Shown one piece after another: positions 28,217-37,041 of a stretch of 64,000 nt of DNA. A program made the translations under genes and the position numbers. Source of the stretch: Thalassotalea profundi (lineage in GTDB: Bacteria; Pseudomonadota; Gammaproteobacteria; Enterobacterales; Alteromonadaceae); NCBI RefSeq assembly GCF_014653195.1, contig NZ_BNAH01000001.1, positions 391,323 to 455,322 of the forward strand, given 5' to 3'. Within the stretch, counting starts at the first letter, position 1. Each line of letters starts with the position of its first letter. A model generated the notes under the pieces. That model had not been told where the DNA came from. It did no database searches and saw only the letters and a program-made list of their open reading frames with translations.

Positions 28217-28591
28217 ATGGAAGCTCATGGTAGTGTAACAACAAAGTGGAAAGGTAATATTCTACTCATCACTACACACGGATCTTTTAATATTGAAGGT
28301 ATCAATATTGCATTTGACCAAATAAAAGAAACTGTTAATCAAAAAAACTTTCCTGTGTGGAGTCGTGTTGATTTTTTAGATAATGATACCTTAGGATCTA
28401 AAGAAGTGATGAAAGTTATTTCAAGCTCCTATTTGTGGTCTTTCCAAGAGAGCCAATGCAAAGAAATGGTGGTGTATTGTAGTAATTTATTACAGCAAGA
28501 AATGTTAAAAAACTTTCTCCGTACTACGCCATTAAATATTAAAATATTCACCGACCTAGATGAAATTTATCAATATATTGAGCGTTTATAG
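28217..28591 (+). CDS. Hypothetical protein, possibly STAS/SpoIIAA-like
   Basis: From ATG 28217 (AGGA five bases upstream) the protein is 124 aa; GTG 28181 and ATG 28211 are alternative starts. The pattern of strand and helix (GNILLITTHGSFNIEGINIAFDQIKETV..., VWSRVDFLDNDTLGS, CKEMVVYCSN) and the size recall SpoIIAA-like/STAS folds. The match is weak and I assign no function. Confidence 0.6.
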   Translation: MEAHGSVTTKWKGNILLITTHGSFNIEGINIAFDQIKETVNQKNFPVWSRVDFLDNDTLGSKEVMKVISSSYLWSFQESQCKEMVVYCSNLLQQEMLKNFLRTTPLNIKIFTDLDEIYQYIERL

Positions 28592-28643
28592 TTGTTTGAT
28601 CTATTTGATTTATGTTTTCAATAATTTTCTATAAGCCAAATAT

Positions 28644-29129
28644 TTAAACAGTTTCTTTGGCTATCTTTTGGTTCTCTATACTCTCTTCAATAACTTTTTC
28701 TCGCATTTCAATCAACTTTTCTAACGCTTGTTGTTTTTCTTCTGGGCTCATATTTTTATTGTTACTAATCTCTTTCATCATAGCTTCAATTTCATCTAAT
28801 TTCTTGCGATCAACACCTGTACGCTTATCTAAGATAGTTTGCATTATTTCACTAAAACGCATTTCGTTTTCGGTGACATTTGTTTCACTATCAGTTGTTT
28901 GATTCTGCGCAAGTAGTTCTCTGGCAGTTTCCGGCTTTACATAGATAGGGGCTATTTCTTCTACTATTTTACCTTCCATTAAAGCTTGAGCTTTAGTGGA
29001 TAAAGTCACTGTATCTTGAGCAACTGTAGACGTTTGTGTTACAGATGTATTTCTATCAAAATTGACGAATGCGGCGTTATTTGCTCTGGCTTGTTCAACG
29101 GCTAGAGCATAGTTATTATTTATCATCAT
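28644..29129 (-). CDS. Hypothetical coiled-coil protein
   Basis: A 161-aa protein from ATG 29129, where GGAG lies 8 nt upstream; the frame opens further upstream without an RBS. The N-terminus is Asn/Ala-rich (INNNYALAVEQARANNAAF), the middle has DTVTLSTKAQALMEG, and the last 75 residues are a charged helix (KKLDEIEAMMKEISNNKNMSPEEKQQALEKL). There is no signal peptide. The DTVTLS segment resembles small proteins common in Alteromonadales, but I know no function. Confidence 0.6.
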   Translation of the reverse strand: MMINNNYALAVEQARANNAAFVNFDRNTSVTQTSTVAQDTVTLSTKAQALMEGKIVEEIAPIYVKPETARELLAQNQTTDSETNVTENEMRFSEIMQTILDKRTGVDRKKLDEIEAMMKEISNNKNMSPEEKQQALEKLIEMREKVIEESIENQKIAKETV

Positions 29130-29452
29130 AATGAGCACTCCATTGCTAAGGGTATATGTGCAAGGCAATATTTGGTTAATAGCGTTATGATTACAAAAGC
29201 ATAAGGTGTGCCATTTTTAATACCGCCATTTAGCTTTACTTATTTGTGTTTTTTCTTTTGTGACGAGTAAAGTGTTGGCTTTTACTACTTATTAATTATG
29301 ATCAAAAGCGTTATTAGTGGCAATAATGGTAATAAAGTGGCAATTTCTTGCCACGGTCTTCTTTTTGTTTTTAATTGTATTGTCATTGTAGAGTAAAGAA
29401 AACGTCATATATTTTCATTAAATTCAACTTTTTCAATGTTGGGAGAGAATTA
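29130..29452. other. Intergenic region with one hairpin
   Basis: The 323-bp gap between divergent genes holds GTGGCAA-TTTC-TTGCCAC (29337-29354), a perfect 7-bp stem followed by a T-rich stretch. No gene was found. Promoters for both neighbours should lie here but none is convincing. Confidence 0.5.
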
Positions 29453-29629
29453 ATGAAAACTAAACAATGGCAAGCAGATGAATTTGACGATTTAGACACG
29501 TTAAATAATTACACAAAAAAGAAAAATAAAAAGCAACTTAATAGAAAGTATAAAGATGTAGAGTCGTTAAAAGAAAGATATCGTGAACGTAAAGAGTTCA
29601 ACGATTATGATAAATATTATTCAATGTAA
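29453..29629 (+). CDS. Small highly charged protein (58 aa)
   Basis: ATG 29453 has a strong RBS (GGGAGAG, 6-8 nt upstream), giving 58 residues. The protein is rich in Lys, Arg, Asp and Tyr (NYTKKKNKKQLNRKYKDVESLKERYRERKEF) and has no hydrophobic segment. The good RBS argues that it is real. The function is unknown; a nucleic-acid or protein-binding role is possible from charge alone. Confidence 0.6.
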   Translation: MKTKQWQADEFDDLDTLNNYTKKKNKKQLNRKYKDVESLKERYRERKEFNDYDKYYSM

Positions 29630-29773
29630 TTTATTTTTATAAACTGTTCGTTTGCTAATTAATTTGCCTATCAAAAGCTTACTTTCTTAACAAGAGTATT
29701 TTAATAAAAAACCTTGCAAATCTAAATGAGAACTATTATTGTTTGTTGTGTTTGTAGTTTGAAGGATAATGTA

Positions 29774-30199
29774 ATGCATTGGCAACAATTAATGAGCAAG
29801 GGTAATAACTTTTTTGAAACCCAGCAATGGGGTAAAGCGGAAAGTTATTATAAATCGGTATTCAGTCAGTTAGAAGGGCAATGGGAACGAGGAAAAGACA
29901 ACGAATCTTTGTTGATGGCGTGGATATGTTCTTGTCATAATTTGGCGACACTATTTGAAACGAAAGGTGACTATGAAAGTGCCATTGGCTACCTAGTTCA
30001 AGCATATCAACAAGCGTATTCTATTAGTCAAAACCCAAATTTAACCCATTCGTTACGCTATTTAGCGTTTAACGCATTAAAAACCACATTAAATCCAATT
30101 TTAATATTTTCGACAAAATATCCTACGTGTGAAAATTGCTTAGAGCAACTTAGAAGGCTTCAGTTAACGCTAGAAGCTGAGGTATATACTGTACATTAA
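29774..30199 (+). CDS. TPR-like hypothetical protein
   Basis: A 141-aa cytoplasmic protein from ATG 29774 (GAAGGA 7 nt upstream). Helical pairs such as GNNFFETQQWGKAESYYKSVFSQLE and LATLFETKGDYESAIGYLVQAYQQAY have TPR spacing. Four cysteines are scattered, the last two as CENC. It is probably a protein-binding scaffold. No partner is suggested by the neighbours. Confidence 0.65.
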   Translation: MHWQQLMSKGNNFFETQQWGKAESYYKSVFSQLEGQWERGKDNESLLMAWICSCHNLATLFETKGDYESAIGYLVQAYQQAYSISQNPNLTHSLRYLAFNALKTTLNPILIFSTKYPTCENCLEQLRRLQLTLEAEVYTVH

Positions 30200-30243
30200 T
30201 GTTATTTGTAATAATGCTCATGTGGAGCGTGCTTTTCTTTAGT

Positions 30244-30681
30244 TTATGTGGTTGATAATTTTTTAATACATTGCATGATCCATTGTTTTAATTGCAATTC
30301 ATTAAGTCCACCTGATACTCGGTCAAGTTCTTTTCCATGATGAAAAAATATCAGTGTAGGAATACTTCGAATATTAGCTTCGCTTGCTATTTGTTGTGCC
30401 TGCTCAGTGTTTACTTTAGCAAACAATATATTATTAGTTTGTTTAGCAACAGCAGAAAAAGTCGGTGCCATATTCTTACAAGGACCGCACCAACTTGCCC
30501 AAAAGTCTACAATAACCGGAAGATCATTTCGTTCAATAAAAGGGTAAAAACTTTCATTTGTTAGGTTAATAGGCTCGGCTGAATAAATCGCTTTTTTGCA
30601 GCGACCACAGTTAGCGAGTAGATGGTCTTTATCTTCAGGAATACGATTAGTTGCCAAGCAATGTGAGCACGTAATATTCAT
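30244..30681 (-). CDS. trxC: Thioredoxin 2 (TrxC)
   Basis: TrxC is a cytosolic zinc-binding thioredoxin, induced by oxidative stress in E. coli. It is 145 aa with an N-terminal zinc module (Cys5-x2-Cys8 and Cys25-x2-Cys28) before the thioredoxin fold. The fold shows VIVDFWASWCGPCKNMAP (Cys65, Cys68) and the cis-Pro loop IRSIPTLIFF. The N-terminal CxxC pairs distinguish it from TrxA. No OxyR site was recognised upstream. Confidence 0.93.
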   Translation of the reverse strand: MNITCSHCLATNRIPEDKDHLLANCGRCKKAIYSAEPINLTNESFYPFIERNDLPVIVDFWASWCGPCKNMAPTFSAVAKQTNNILFAKVNTEQAQQIASEANIRSIPTLIFFHHGKELDRVSGGLNELQLKQWIMQCIKKLSTT

Positions 30682-30841
30682 GTTAACTCTCTATGGGTAA
30701 GTGCTACGAACAAATATGAAATGTATTATTAGTCGTATACTATTTTATGATGTATTTAAAAATAGTGTAACCTTTTAGATATTAAATTTTAATGGATTTT
30801 ATTAAAATTATTTCTAACGTCAATAGAGTAACTATAAACGA

Positions 30842-31210
30842 ATGAATAACTTGTCTTTAAAGGTGTTTTATCCCGCGGGGGGAAAGTCAAACTCTGAAAT
30901 AATAATAAGCCAGATCGTGGACACTAAGCTCGAAGGTGTTATGGTTGGTCTTGCACTTTCACCGTTAACCGGTGTAGAAGAGCAATTTGTTATTTATCAG
31001 TTTACATATAAAAATAACATGATTGATTATCGAGCGGTTCCCGCTAAATGCCCTCACCAAGGCGCAAATATTAGTAACGATGAAGTGAAAGCTGATGGCA
31101 ATGTTTATTGTTCGTTACATCGCCGCCCAATTTGTATTTATAGTGAATATAATACGGCTTATGCGGTTATTAATCGTGATAATAACTTTTATATTGCAAA
31201 GAGCACTTAA
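30842..31210 (+). CDS. Rieske-type 2Fe-2S protein
   Basis: A 122-aa protein whose C-terminal half carries the Rieske ligands: CPHQGANIS (Cys and His) and CSLHRRP (Cys and His), 19 residues apart. The first 45 residues are a small beta-rich lead. It lacks membrane segments and any oxygenase catalytic domain, so it is a soluble Rieske ferredoxin-like protein. Its partner is unknown and no oxygenase lies nearby. Confidence 0.75.
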   Translation: MNNLSLKVFYPAGGKSNSEIIISQIVDTKLEGVMVGLALSPLTGVEEQFVIYQFTYKNNMIDYRAVPAKCPHQGANISNDEVKADGNVYCSLHRRPICIYSEYNTAYAVINRDNNFYIAKST

Positions 31211-31238
31211 TTTATCATCACTTCATTGCAGATATACG

Positions 31239-31814
31239 TTACGTTAATGCGAGTATTTGGTGAACTTTAGCTTGTAAAATGGGGATTACTTCACGGTCAA
31301 ACCACTGGTTTTTCTTTAGCCAAATGTTATTTCGTGGGCTAGGGTGAGGTAAAACAATTTGTTTTTTTTCAATAAACATTTTCCATTGACTAGCAAGTTC
31401 TGTAATTGAAGCTTTTTGGTGTAAATGCCAATTAACGGCATACTTCCCAAGGATAATAGTAAATTCAACATTGGTGAGTTGTGCTAAAAGTTGTTTTCGC
31501 CATACTTGTGCACATAAAGGGATAGGAGGTTTATCACCTGACTTTCCTTTACCTGGGTAGCAAAAACTCATTGGTAGAATAGAAAATAAATCAGTATCAT
31601 AAAATTGCTTCTTATCTACGCCAAGCCAATCTCGTAAACGATCACCACTTAGATCATCAAAGGGAACACCTTTCTCGTGGGTGAGTATTCCAGGTGCTTG
31701 CCCAACGATCAAAATTTTACAGTTTTTACTGGCTTGTAATATAGGTTTGGCTTGTAATGGCAAAATGTCTTGGCATAAAGTGCAACTTCTAATGTTACTT
31801 AATAAGTCTTTCAT
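31239..31814 (-). CDS. Uracil-DNA glycosylase family protein
   Basis: A 191-aa protein of the UDG superfamily (COG1573-like). It opens with IRSCTLCQ, has motif 1 in ILIVGQAPGILTHEKGVPFDDLSGDRL, and the C-terminal HPSPRNN motif (His-Pro-Ser loop). Only two Cys are near the N-terminus, so a 4Fe-4S cluster as in the family 4 enzymes is doubtful. DNA repair activity is likely but substrate specificity is unclear. Confidence 0.82.
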   Translation of the reverse strand: MKDLLSNIRSCTLCQDILPLQAKPILQASKNCKILIVGQAPGILTHEKGVPFDDLSGDRLRDWLGVDKKQFYDTDLFSILPMSFCYPGKGKSGDKPPIPLCAQVWRKQLLAQLTNVEFTIILGKYAVNWHLHQKASITELASQWKMFIEKKQIVLPHPSPRNNIWLKKNQWFDREVIPILQAKVHQILALT

Positions 31815-31954
31815 TTATTAGGCCTAACTTGTGATCTAATGGCTAGCTATTTAATTTAGGTTAAGTAGTTTACTTAAATTTATCTTAAATCAATAATCGA
31901 GTACTTTGATTAACTTACAGTAGGGAAGTTATCTTGTTTATTAAGTAAAACATA

Positions 31955-32665
31955 GTGCTAAAAAAGAAACTAAATTATTGCCAAGCGAAGTACTTACGTT
32001 TAATGAGTTATGTTTTACTCATTTTATCAACCATAGCAATACTTTTTATTGCTGAACTTATTCGCTCATACCTTATTGAATATGAATTAGGCTCAATGTT
32101 TATCTCTTTTTGTGTTGGATTTATTTTATTAACGCCGTTAGTGAGCTTATTGTTATATCCATTACTACTTTCTTCAGGATTAAAGCAAGTACCTTCACCA
32201 TTTTACATGATGTTAAAAAATATAGGTTTAGTGTTGTTAGTACAGCTTTTATTCTTTTTTATCTGGATGACTGATGCTATTGCTGTATATAGTATATATG
32301 TTGATCAAGACTCTTTTTTAGCTAAAGCATTGAATATAAATAATTTTAGAGCAGACCTTTCACAAGAGTTCTATTGGGGAAACTTAATACTTGCATGTGT
32401 TTTTAGCTTAATATCATTAGTTATTGGAGTATTACCTTGTTTGGTAGCTCAATTAAATAATCAGGGAGTAGTGAGAAACTTCGTCATTTCAATTACATTT
32501 GCCAACCACAATAAAGTGTTATTTGTCGTTTATGCTTGCATTCTTGCTGCAATAATTGTCTTACCTTTACTTTATACACCTTTTCTATTTTTACTCTGTT
32601 TTCCTATTGCCTTTAGATATGTGTGTTGTGATTTGTTTCACCGTTATCAAGAGGTATTAAAATAA
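31955..32665 (+). CDS. Multi-pass membrane protein of unknown function
   Basis: A 236-aa protein with about six hydrophobic helices, paired, and basic residues at the N-terminus (KKKLNYCQAKYLR). The start is GTG 31955 without a clear RBS; an internal ATG near 32003 is possible. I do not recognise the family. It lies downstream of a divergent glycosylase gene and next to a small Cys-rich frame on the other strand. Confidence 0.55.
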   Translation: MLKKKLNYCQAKYLRLMSYVLLILSTIAILFIAELIRSYLIEYELGSMFISFCVGFILLTPLVSLLLYPLLLSSGLKQVPSPFYMMLKNIGLVLLVQLLFFFIWMTDAIAVYSIYVDQDSFLAKALNINNFRADLSQEFYWGNLILACVFSLISLVIGVLPCLVAQLNNQGVVRNFVISITFANHNKVLFVVYACILAAIIVLPLLYTPFLFLLCFPIAFRYVCCDLFHRYQEVLK

Positions 32666-32832
32666 ATAGAAATTTAACGCTAGTACTTTTAAAAGAGTAT
32701 AGTAGTGATAAATTCGACAAGGTGAAATGTTTTATAAAGTGGGTAGTATAAATACGGTTAAAGTAGCCATTGGCCTTAACTTAAGGGCTGCGGATCCGCT
32801 TAAATCTTGGCCAAGGCAACAAAATGTTAAGA

Positions 32833-32961
32833 TCAATGTTTGTCAGACTTTTCAGCCACAGGTGATTGCGCTAGTGCTGTCGTTTGATCTTCGTTTTTTT
32901 CTTTCATCTGATCTTCTGTTTGTTCATGATTTTCACCGCCACATTGTCCACAACAACTCAT
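32833..32961 (-). CDS. Small Cys-rich protein (42 aa)
   Basis: A minus-strand frame from ATG 32961 to TGA 32833 encodes 42 residues beginning MSCCGQCGGENHEQ, followed by an acidic hydrophilic tail (EDQMKEKNEDQTT). A short AGAG lies upstream. The CCGxCGG start resembles small Cys-rich proteins of marine gammaproteobacteria; the CC and CxxCG could bind metal. The plus-strand frame over the same bases has no such features. The short length limits confidence. Confidence 0.5.
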   Translation of the reverse strand: MSCCGQCGGENHEQTEDQMKEKNEDQTTALAQSPVAEKSDKH

Positions 32962-33311
32962 AATTATCTCTGGTAATTGATTATGAGGTAATAATACTTG
33001 AGTAAATTACTAGGGTATTGATTTAGATCATCTTTTTATTATGAATTATAAAAAGCATATCAAAAATATCATCAGGCTTAGAGAGTGGACTTTCTTGATT
33101 TAAATTTGTTGAAAATTCAACAGTAATGGGTATTGAATATTTATTTTGCGCTCGCTTATTTCTGTTATGCCAAGTAACACGCAATAAGATATTCCTGCAT
33201 TATTTATCTTATTAAACAAGCACCTTCACCTATTAAAAGCCAATAGATTGAAAGTTACTTGTTAATGTATAGTTTATTATGTGGTTATAAAATACAGTGT
33301 TTGAACTTAGG
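32962..33311. other. Intergenic region, no feature recognised
   Basis: This 350-bp AT-rich stretch lies between two minus-strand genes. I see no credible gene, strong hairpin or repeat in it. Confidence 0.5.
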
Positions 33312-33542
33312 TTATCTAAGCCTTATATCTAAGCTATCGACAACATCAGACCAATCTGAGTCTTCTGTTATTGCTTCTTGAAGAAAGTTAGCTTGCGATT
33401 TATTCCAAATATCCGCCTTATAAAGCGGGGTACTGGAAGGAATACCACGATGTAAGTTGACAAATTTTTCTATGTCTTCAGGTTGGCTGCTTATACCTAA
33501 TTGAGCAAATAAACAGGCCATGGTGTGTTTAGAACGATCCAT
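33312..33542 (-). CDS. DUF2789 family protein
   Basis: A 76-aa protein matching the DUF2789 pattern throughout: an N-terminal HTMACLFAQLGISSQPEDIEKF, a central LYKADIWNKSQANFLQEAI, and the C-terminal EDSDWSDVVDSLDIRLR. The family is common in gammaproteobacteria and has no known function. GGAGATATAT lies just before the ATG. It appears monocistronic. Confidence 0.85.
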   Translation of the reverse strand: MDRSKHTMACLFAQLGISSQPEDIEKFVNLHRGIPSSTPLYKADIWNKSQANFLQEAITEDSDWSDVVDSLDIRLR

Positions 33543-33618
33543 AATATATCTCCTTACTTTATATGATAAGCACAGCTAAAATATAACATGCTTGAGGTTA
33601 ATAAATAACCCATCACCC

Positions 33619-33927
33619 TTAAACTCTCGCCATTTTAATTATATTTTCATTACATACTTTAAATTGAATGTCTTCTTTAGGGTAGCTTCTACATAGTGAT
33701 GGTCTTGCCAGATAGACACTACAGTAATAATTATTATTTGACGAGGTTAAAAATATACACTCACCATTTTCTTTAAATTGTAAAAAATAGCCGGGTTTTT
33801 CTTGGCGGTCTGAGTTTGCAATTTGTGATATTGGAAGGTGAGTAAAATCAATGAGTCGATTAATGTCTTGTGTTGTAATGCGAACAAAGGGAAATTCTCT
33901 ACAACAAGTGCCACATTTTATGCACAT
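33619..33927 (-). CDS. YkgJ-family cysteine-cluster protein
   Basis: A 102-aa protein with the YkgJ/CxxCxxCC pattern: CIKCGTCCREFPF at the N-terminus, CIFL in the middle, and CSVYLARPSLCRSYP near the end. The cysteines probably bind zinc or iron. The RBS is weak. A relative of different size, ycgN, is at 62021. The biological role is unknown. Confidence 0.8.
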   Translation of the reverse strand: MCIKCGTCCREFPFVRITTQDINRLIDFTHLPISQIANSDRQEKPGYFLQFKENGECIFLTSSNNNYYCSVYLARPSLCRSYPKEDIQFKVCNENIIKMARV

Positions 33928-34114
33928 TTCGCTGGTAGGTTGTGTTGAGATAATGAAATTATCCTTGTATGTAGTTAAAAAAACGAGTAAAAATTGTGTA
34001 TTACTTGGCAGTAAAACAAACGGACAAGGATAATAGACAGGCGTTATTAAGTACTTAATCGTTATCGTGATTGCAGTAGCAGTAATTAATGATTATCAAT
34101 GATACTAGCATACA

Positions 34115-34801
34115 TTATAGATATAAGCTTTTTATTAAACGTTGACTTCTAGGTATAAATTTATTCTCGTAATCAAGTGAAAATGCCACATAGTTCGCCC
34201 TTCCAAGCAACTCTTGTCTAGGAACAAAGCCATAGACTCGGGAATCTGAACTATTACGTCGGTTATCGCCTAAAACTAAATAGTGATCTTTGGGGACCGT
34301 TACCGTTGAAAAATTAGCAAGTGAAGAGCTACGACTCTTGTCAACTTGTATGTTCCGAACATTATTATGTATTCGCTCAATTACTTTTTCAGCTGAACTT
34401 TCACTATTGACACTTTGATCAAGTGGTTGATAGCTTGCAGTCACTCCGTTGATGGTGAGTATTTCGTTACGCATTGAAACATGATCGCCAGGTAGCGCAA
34501 CAACACGCTTAATGAGTCGCATATCTGCCGCTTTTGAGTTAAACACAATAATATCATTTCGTTTAGGCTCACCTATAGAGATTAATGACATATGAGTGAA
34601 AGGAAGTCGCAAATCATAGGCCATTTTATTGACCGTAATTCTATCCCCTACTTCAATTGTTGGCATCATTGAACTTGATGGTACCGTATACCAGTCAGCA
34701 ACAGCGCTTCTAAATACTGACATTAAAGCAATTACTATAAAAAAAGACTTATGCGCTTTTAAAAAAGTAGATATAACATTAGACGATTTAGATTTTTTCA
34801 T
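34115..34801 (-). CDS. lepB: Signal peptidase I
   Basis: The S26 Ser-Lys peptidase that removes Sec and Tat signal peptides on the outer face of the inner membrane. It is 228 aa with one N-terminal membrane segment (FFIVIALMSVF). The catalytic Ser is in VPSSSMMPT (about Ser44), the Lys in MRLIKRVVALPGD (about Lys98), and box E is GDNRRNSSDSR. The usual lepA-lepB-rnc context is absent, so this may be an additional, accessory signal peptidase rather than the housekeeping copy. Confidence 0.85.
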   Translation of the reverse strand: MKKSKSSNVISTFLKAHKSFFIVIALMSVFRSAVADWYTVPSSSMMPTIEVGDRITVNKMAYDLRLPFTHMSLISIGEPKRNDIIVFNSKAADMRLIKRVVALPGDHVSMRNEILTINGVTASYQPLDQSVNSESSAEKVIERIHNNVRNIQVDKSRSSSLANFSTVTVPKDHYLVLGDNRRNSSDSRVYGFVPRQELLGRANYVAFSLDYENKFIPRSQRLIKSLYL

Positions 34802-35110
34802 GACTTGTCCTGTTTTTTATTTTTAAGAATTACGTTGGACTTGAAATATAAAATAATGTTTATTTGAAAGATGTAACAAATGATTATTATTTATCAATAT
34901 TTTCCATAATTTAACTGAAATGGCAGTTATAAAATAAACGTTTAGTTGTTTTATGTTTACAGAATAAAACGCAAACAACACATAAAAAGGGGTGATCATT
35001 TGTAAAAATATTGTTAGATTCCCCTTAAGGGAAGTGTTTGTTGCAAAATGTTACATTATTTTAAGAATAGCTTTTGTTTAAACATTTTAGTAATTGATTA
35101 AGAGAAGTAG
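34802..35110. other. Intergenic region between lepB and a divergent GYF_2 gene
   Basis: The 309-bp AT-rich gap includes a short TTCCC-CTTAA-GGGAA hairpin near 35020-35034. Promoters of both divergent genes must lie here, but no pair of boxes is convincing. Confidence 0.4.
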
Positions 35111-35548
35111 ATGGTTACTATGAAGAAATGGTATTTTTCTAATGACGGTAAAATTACGGGGCCATTTGGTCTACAAGCAGCTAATGAGCAAGTAGCTAAA
35201 TATCCAAATGCTTTTGCTTGGCATCCGTCATACGCGCAATGGATGCCTGTTAGCTGTGTTGATGAATTTGATATTTTCGTTTCTGTTCCAAAACCCCCAA
35301 TGGAAGTACCTAAAAAACTCTATGAAGATTTTGTTGGTAAAGAGCGAGAAATGATCGCGACATTACAGCGTATTGATAAAACGCTTAGTGTGACTAATGA
35401 CTCTTTGCACGAGTTAGATCAAGATATAGATAATACGATTGAAATCACACATAACCTCAATATTGAAGTAAAAACAACAATTGAAAATATTGAGCAACAA
35501 TTTGCTGCACTTAAAAAGAATCTTGCGGTCGCTAAAAAGCACCCATAA
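35111..35548 (+). CDS. GYF_2 (DUF4339) domain protein, short paralogue
   Basis: A 145-aa protein with an N-terminal GYF_2-type domain: KKWYFSNDGKITGPFGL, then AFAWHPSYAQWMPV. It is followed by a predicted coiled coil (about residues 75-140: EREMIATLQRIDKTLSVTN...). It has no signal peptide. ATG 35111 has GAGAAG nearby; ATG 35120 would start at the conserved MKKWYF. It is paralogous to the next gene, 64 bp downstream on the same strand, so the pair probably forms an operon. GYF domains usually bind proline-rich peptides. Confidence 0.7.
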   Translation: MVTMKKWYFSNDGKITGPFGLQAANEQVAKYPNAFAWHPSYAQWMPVSCVDEFDIFVSVPKPPMEVPKKLYEDFVGKEREMIATLQRIDKTLSVTNDSLHELDQDIDNTIEITHNLNIEVKTTIENIEQQFAALKKNLAVAKKHP

Positions 35549-35612
35549 CCCTCAAAATAGTACGCATTAAATATTAATTCTTAGTAATAGTAGTTAAGAA
35601 GGAATTACGCTC

Positions 35613-36956
35613 ATGAAAAAATGGTATTTTTCAAATAATGGTGAAATAAGTGGTCCTTTAGATTTAACCAGTGCCAGAAAAATCGTTGAAAAAAATGCAG
35701 ATCTTTACGGTTGGCATCCGTCTTTTAGCACATGGAAACCTGTGCGTGTTATTGGTGAGTTTTCAGAACTTATTAAAACAAATCTTGTTACTAATCAGGT
35801 ACCTAAAGAAATTATTAATGAGTTTAACAATACCAAAATAGCGTTGTCTGAAAAACTTTCTTTAGTTGCTGAAAGTATTAAAGAAACCGAAATGTTAAAA
35901 GCAAAATTAAAGAAAAAAATAAGCTTGTATAAACATTTAACAGAAGATTTGAGTGACGATTTTAAATCAGCAATTATAAGTATTGAGCAACAATATTCTT
36001 CTTTTAATAAAAGGTTACTTAATTTACAAGATGCAGCAAATATTGCTAAGAATGAAATAGAAGAGGTAACTCAAAAATTTAAAGAGCAACTATATAATAA
36101 ACAAGATAATATTGATGTGCCAAGCGATTTAAGTGGTAATGTACGTAAAATATCTACATCAGTAGAAAATATGCAACAAAGCTCAAGTGATTTTGTTGAT
36201 GATGTCGAGACGGTTATTGATATAGATGCTGACTTTGATTTAGTGGATGAATCGGTTCATTTGATTGAAGATGAAGCAACTGAAAAGTCAGTAAGTGATA
36301 AATATAATACGAAAATTCAAATTGTTGACGATAAGGTGACTGAAGCAAAACCTGTAAAAGCCGCAACTGACGAAGAAGTACCTAAAAAAATAAAAAAAAT
36401 ATCTACAGTGGCTGATAACTCAACAATAAATGCCACAGCAGCTAAAGTTTCGAATGCGGAGGTAGTAGAAAAACCTGAAGCACCAATTAAGCGCATGGTG
36501 ATTGGCACTAAGGCTCCAGAGATCATTCGCCAGCCGATAAAAATTAGTACACAAGAAAACCCTAATGAAGATAAAGACACGTCACAGGAGAGCGTAAAAG
36601 CCAAAATTGATGACGTAAATAGTGCTAATGAAAATAGTAATCTGCAAAATACAGACGCTTCAATTAATCAGATTAAGAACTTAGAAAATACAGAAGAGCA
36701 AACTAAAAAAGGTTTAGCTGGTGTTAAAGGGATGTTTAAATCCGTATTTAAATCTCAAGTGCCAGCACCTAAATTATCAGCACAATTAAAAATGTCAGAA
36801 GCAATTAAAGAAACTGATAAACAGGAAGCTAAACTTTCAGCTAATGACGAAAGCGGGGCAGTCGTAGAATTAAAGAAAGCGGTCAACGAAAGTGAAGTGA
36901 CTAATGCTGACGAAGATGACACTAAAAAAGTTCGTCGCCGCCGTAGACGAAGATAA
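35613..36956 (+). CDS. GYF_2 (DUF4339) domain protein, long paralogue with Arg-rich tail
   Basis: A 447-aa protein that starts with the same domain as its neighbour (MKKWYFSNNGEISGPLDL, YGWHPSFSTWKPV). A coiled-coil segment follows (about residues 70-165), then a long low-complexity acidic region rich in Asp, Glu, Val and Lys. It ends with a run of basic residues (KKVRRRRRRR). The charge pattern, acidic middle and very basic end, suggests binding to a polyanion such as nucleic acid or to membrane lipids. RBS AAGGA lies upstream. The function is unknown. Confidence 0.72.
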   Translation: MKKWYFSNNGEISGPLDLTSARKIVEKNADLYGWHPSFSTWKPVRVIGEFSELIKTNLVTNQVPKEIINEFNNTKIALSEKLSLVAESIKETEMLKAKLKKKISLYKHLTEDLSDDFKSAIISIEQQYSSFNKRLLNLQDAANIAKNEIEEVTQKFKEQLYNKQDNIDVPSDLSGNVRKISTSVENMQQSSSDFVDDVETVIDIDADFDLVDESVHLIEDEATEKSVSDKYNTKIQIVDDKVTEAKPVKAATDEEVPKKIKKISTVADNSTINATAAKVSNAEVVEKPEAPIKRMVIGTKAPEIIRQPIKISTQENPNEDKDTSQESVKAKIDDVNSANENSNLQNTDASINQIKNLENTEEQTKKGLAGVKGMFKSVFKSQVPAPKLSAQLKMSEAIKETDKQEAKLSANDESGAVVELKKAVNESEVTNADEDDTKKVRRRRRRR

Positions 36957-37041
36957 ATTGATAATAACTTAGGTATAAGTCAGCTATTTTTAACGAATAC
37001 AACTCAATAATAGCTGACATCTTTAAATAAAAGCCAATTAA

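Noticed and set aside
29337..29354. Sigma54-like promoter (TGGCAA...TTGCC) upstream of the 58-aa gene
   Set aside because: The spacing between GG and GC is one base short of the required distance, and the sequence is better explained as a perfect 7-bp hairpin.
32727..32963. 78-codon plus-strand open frame
   Set aside because: No RBS or recognisable composition; the opposite strand carries a more credible small Cys-rich frame.
34115..34801. LepB considered as a conjugative TraF-type peptidase
   Set aside because: The typical signal peptidase I motifs, length and lack of conjugation genes nearby favour an ordinary S26 signal peptidase.
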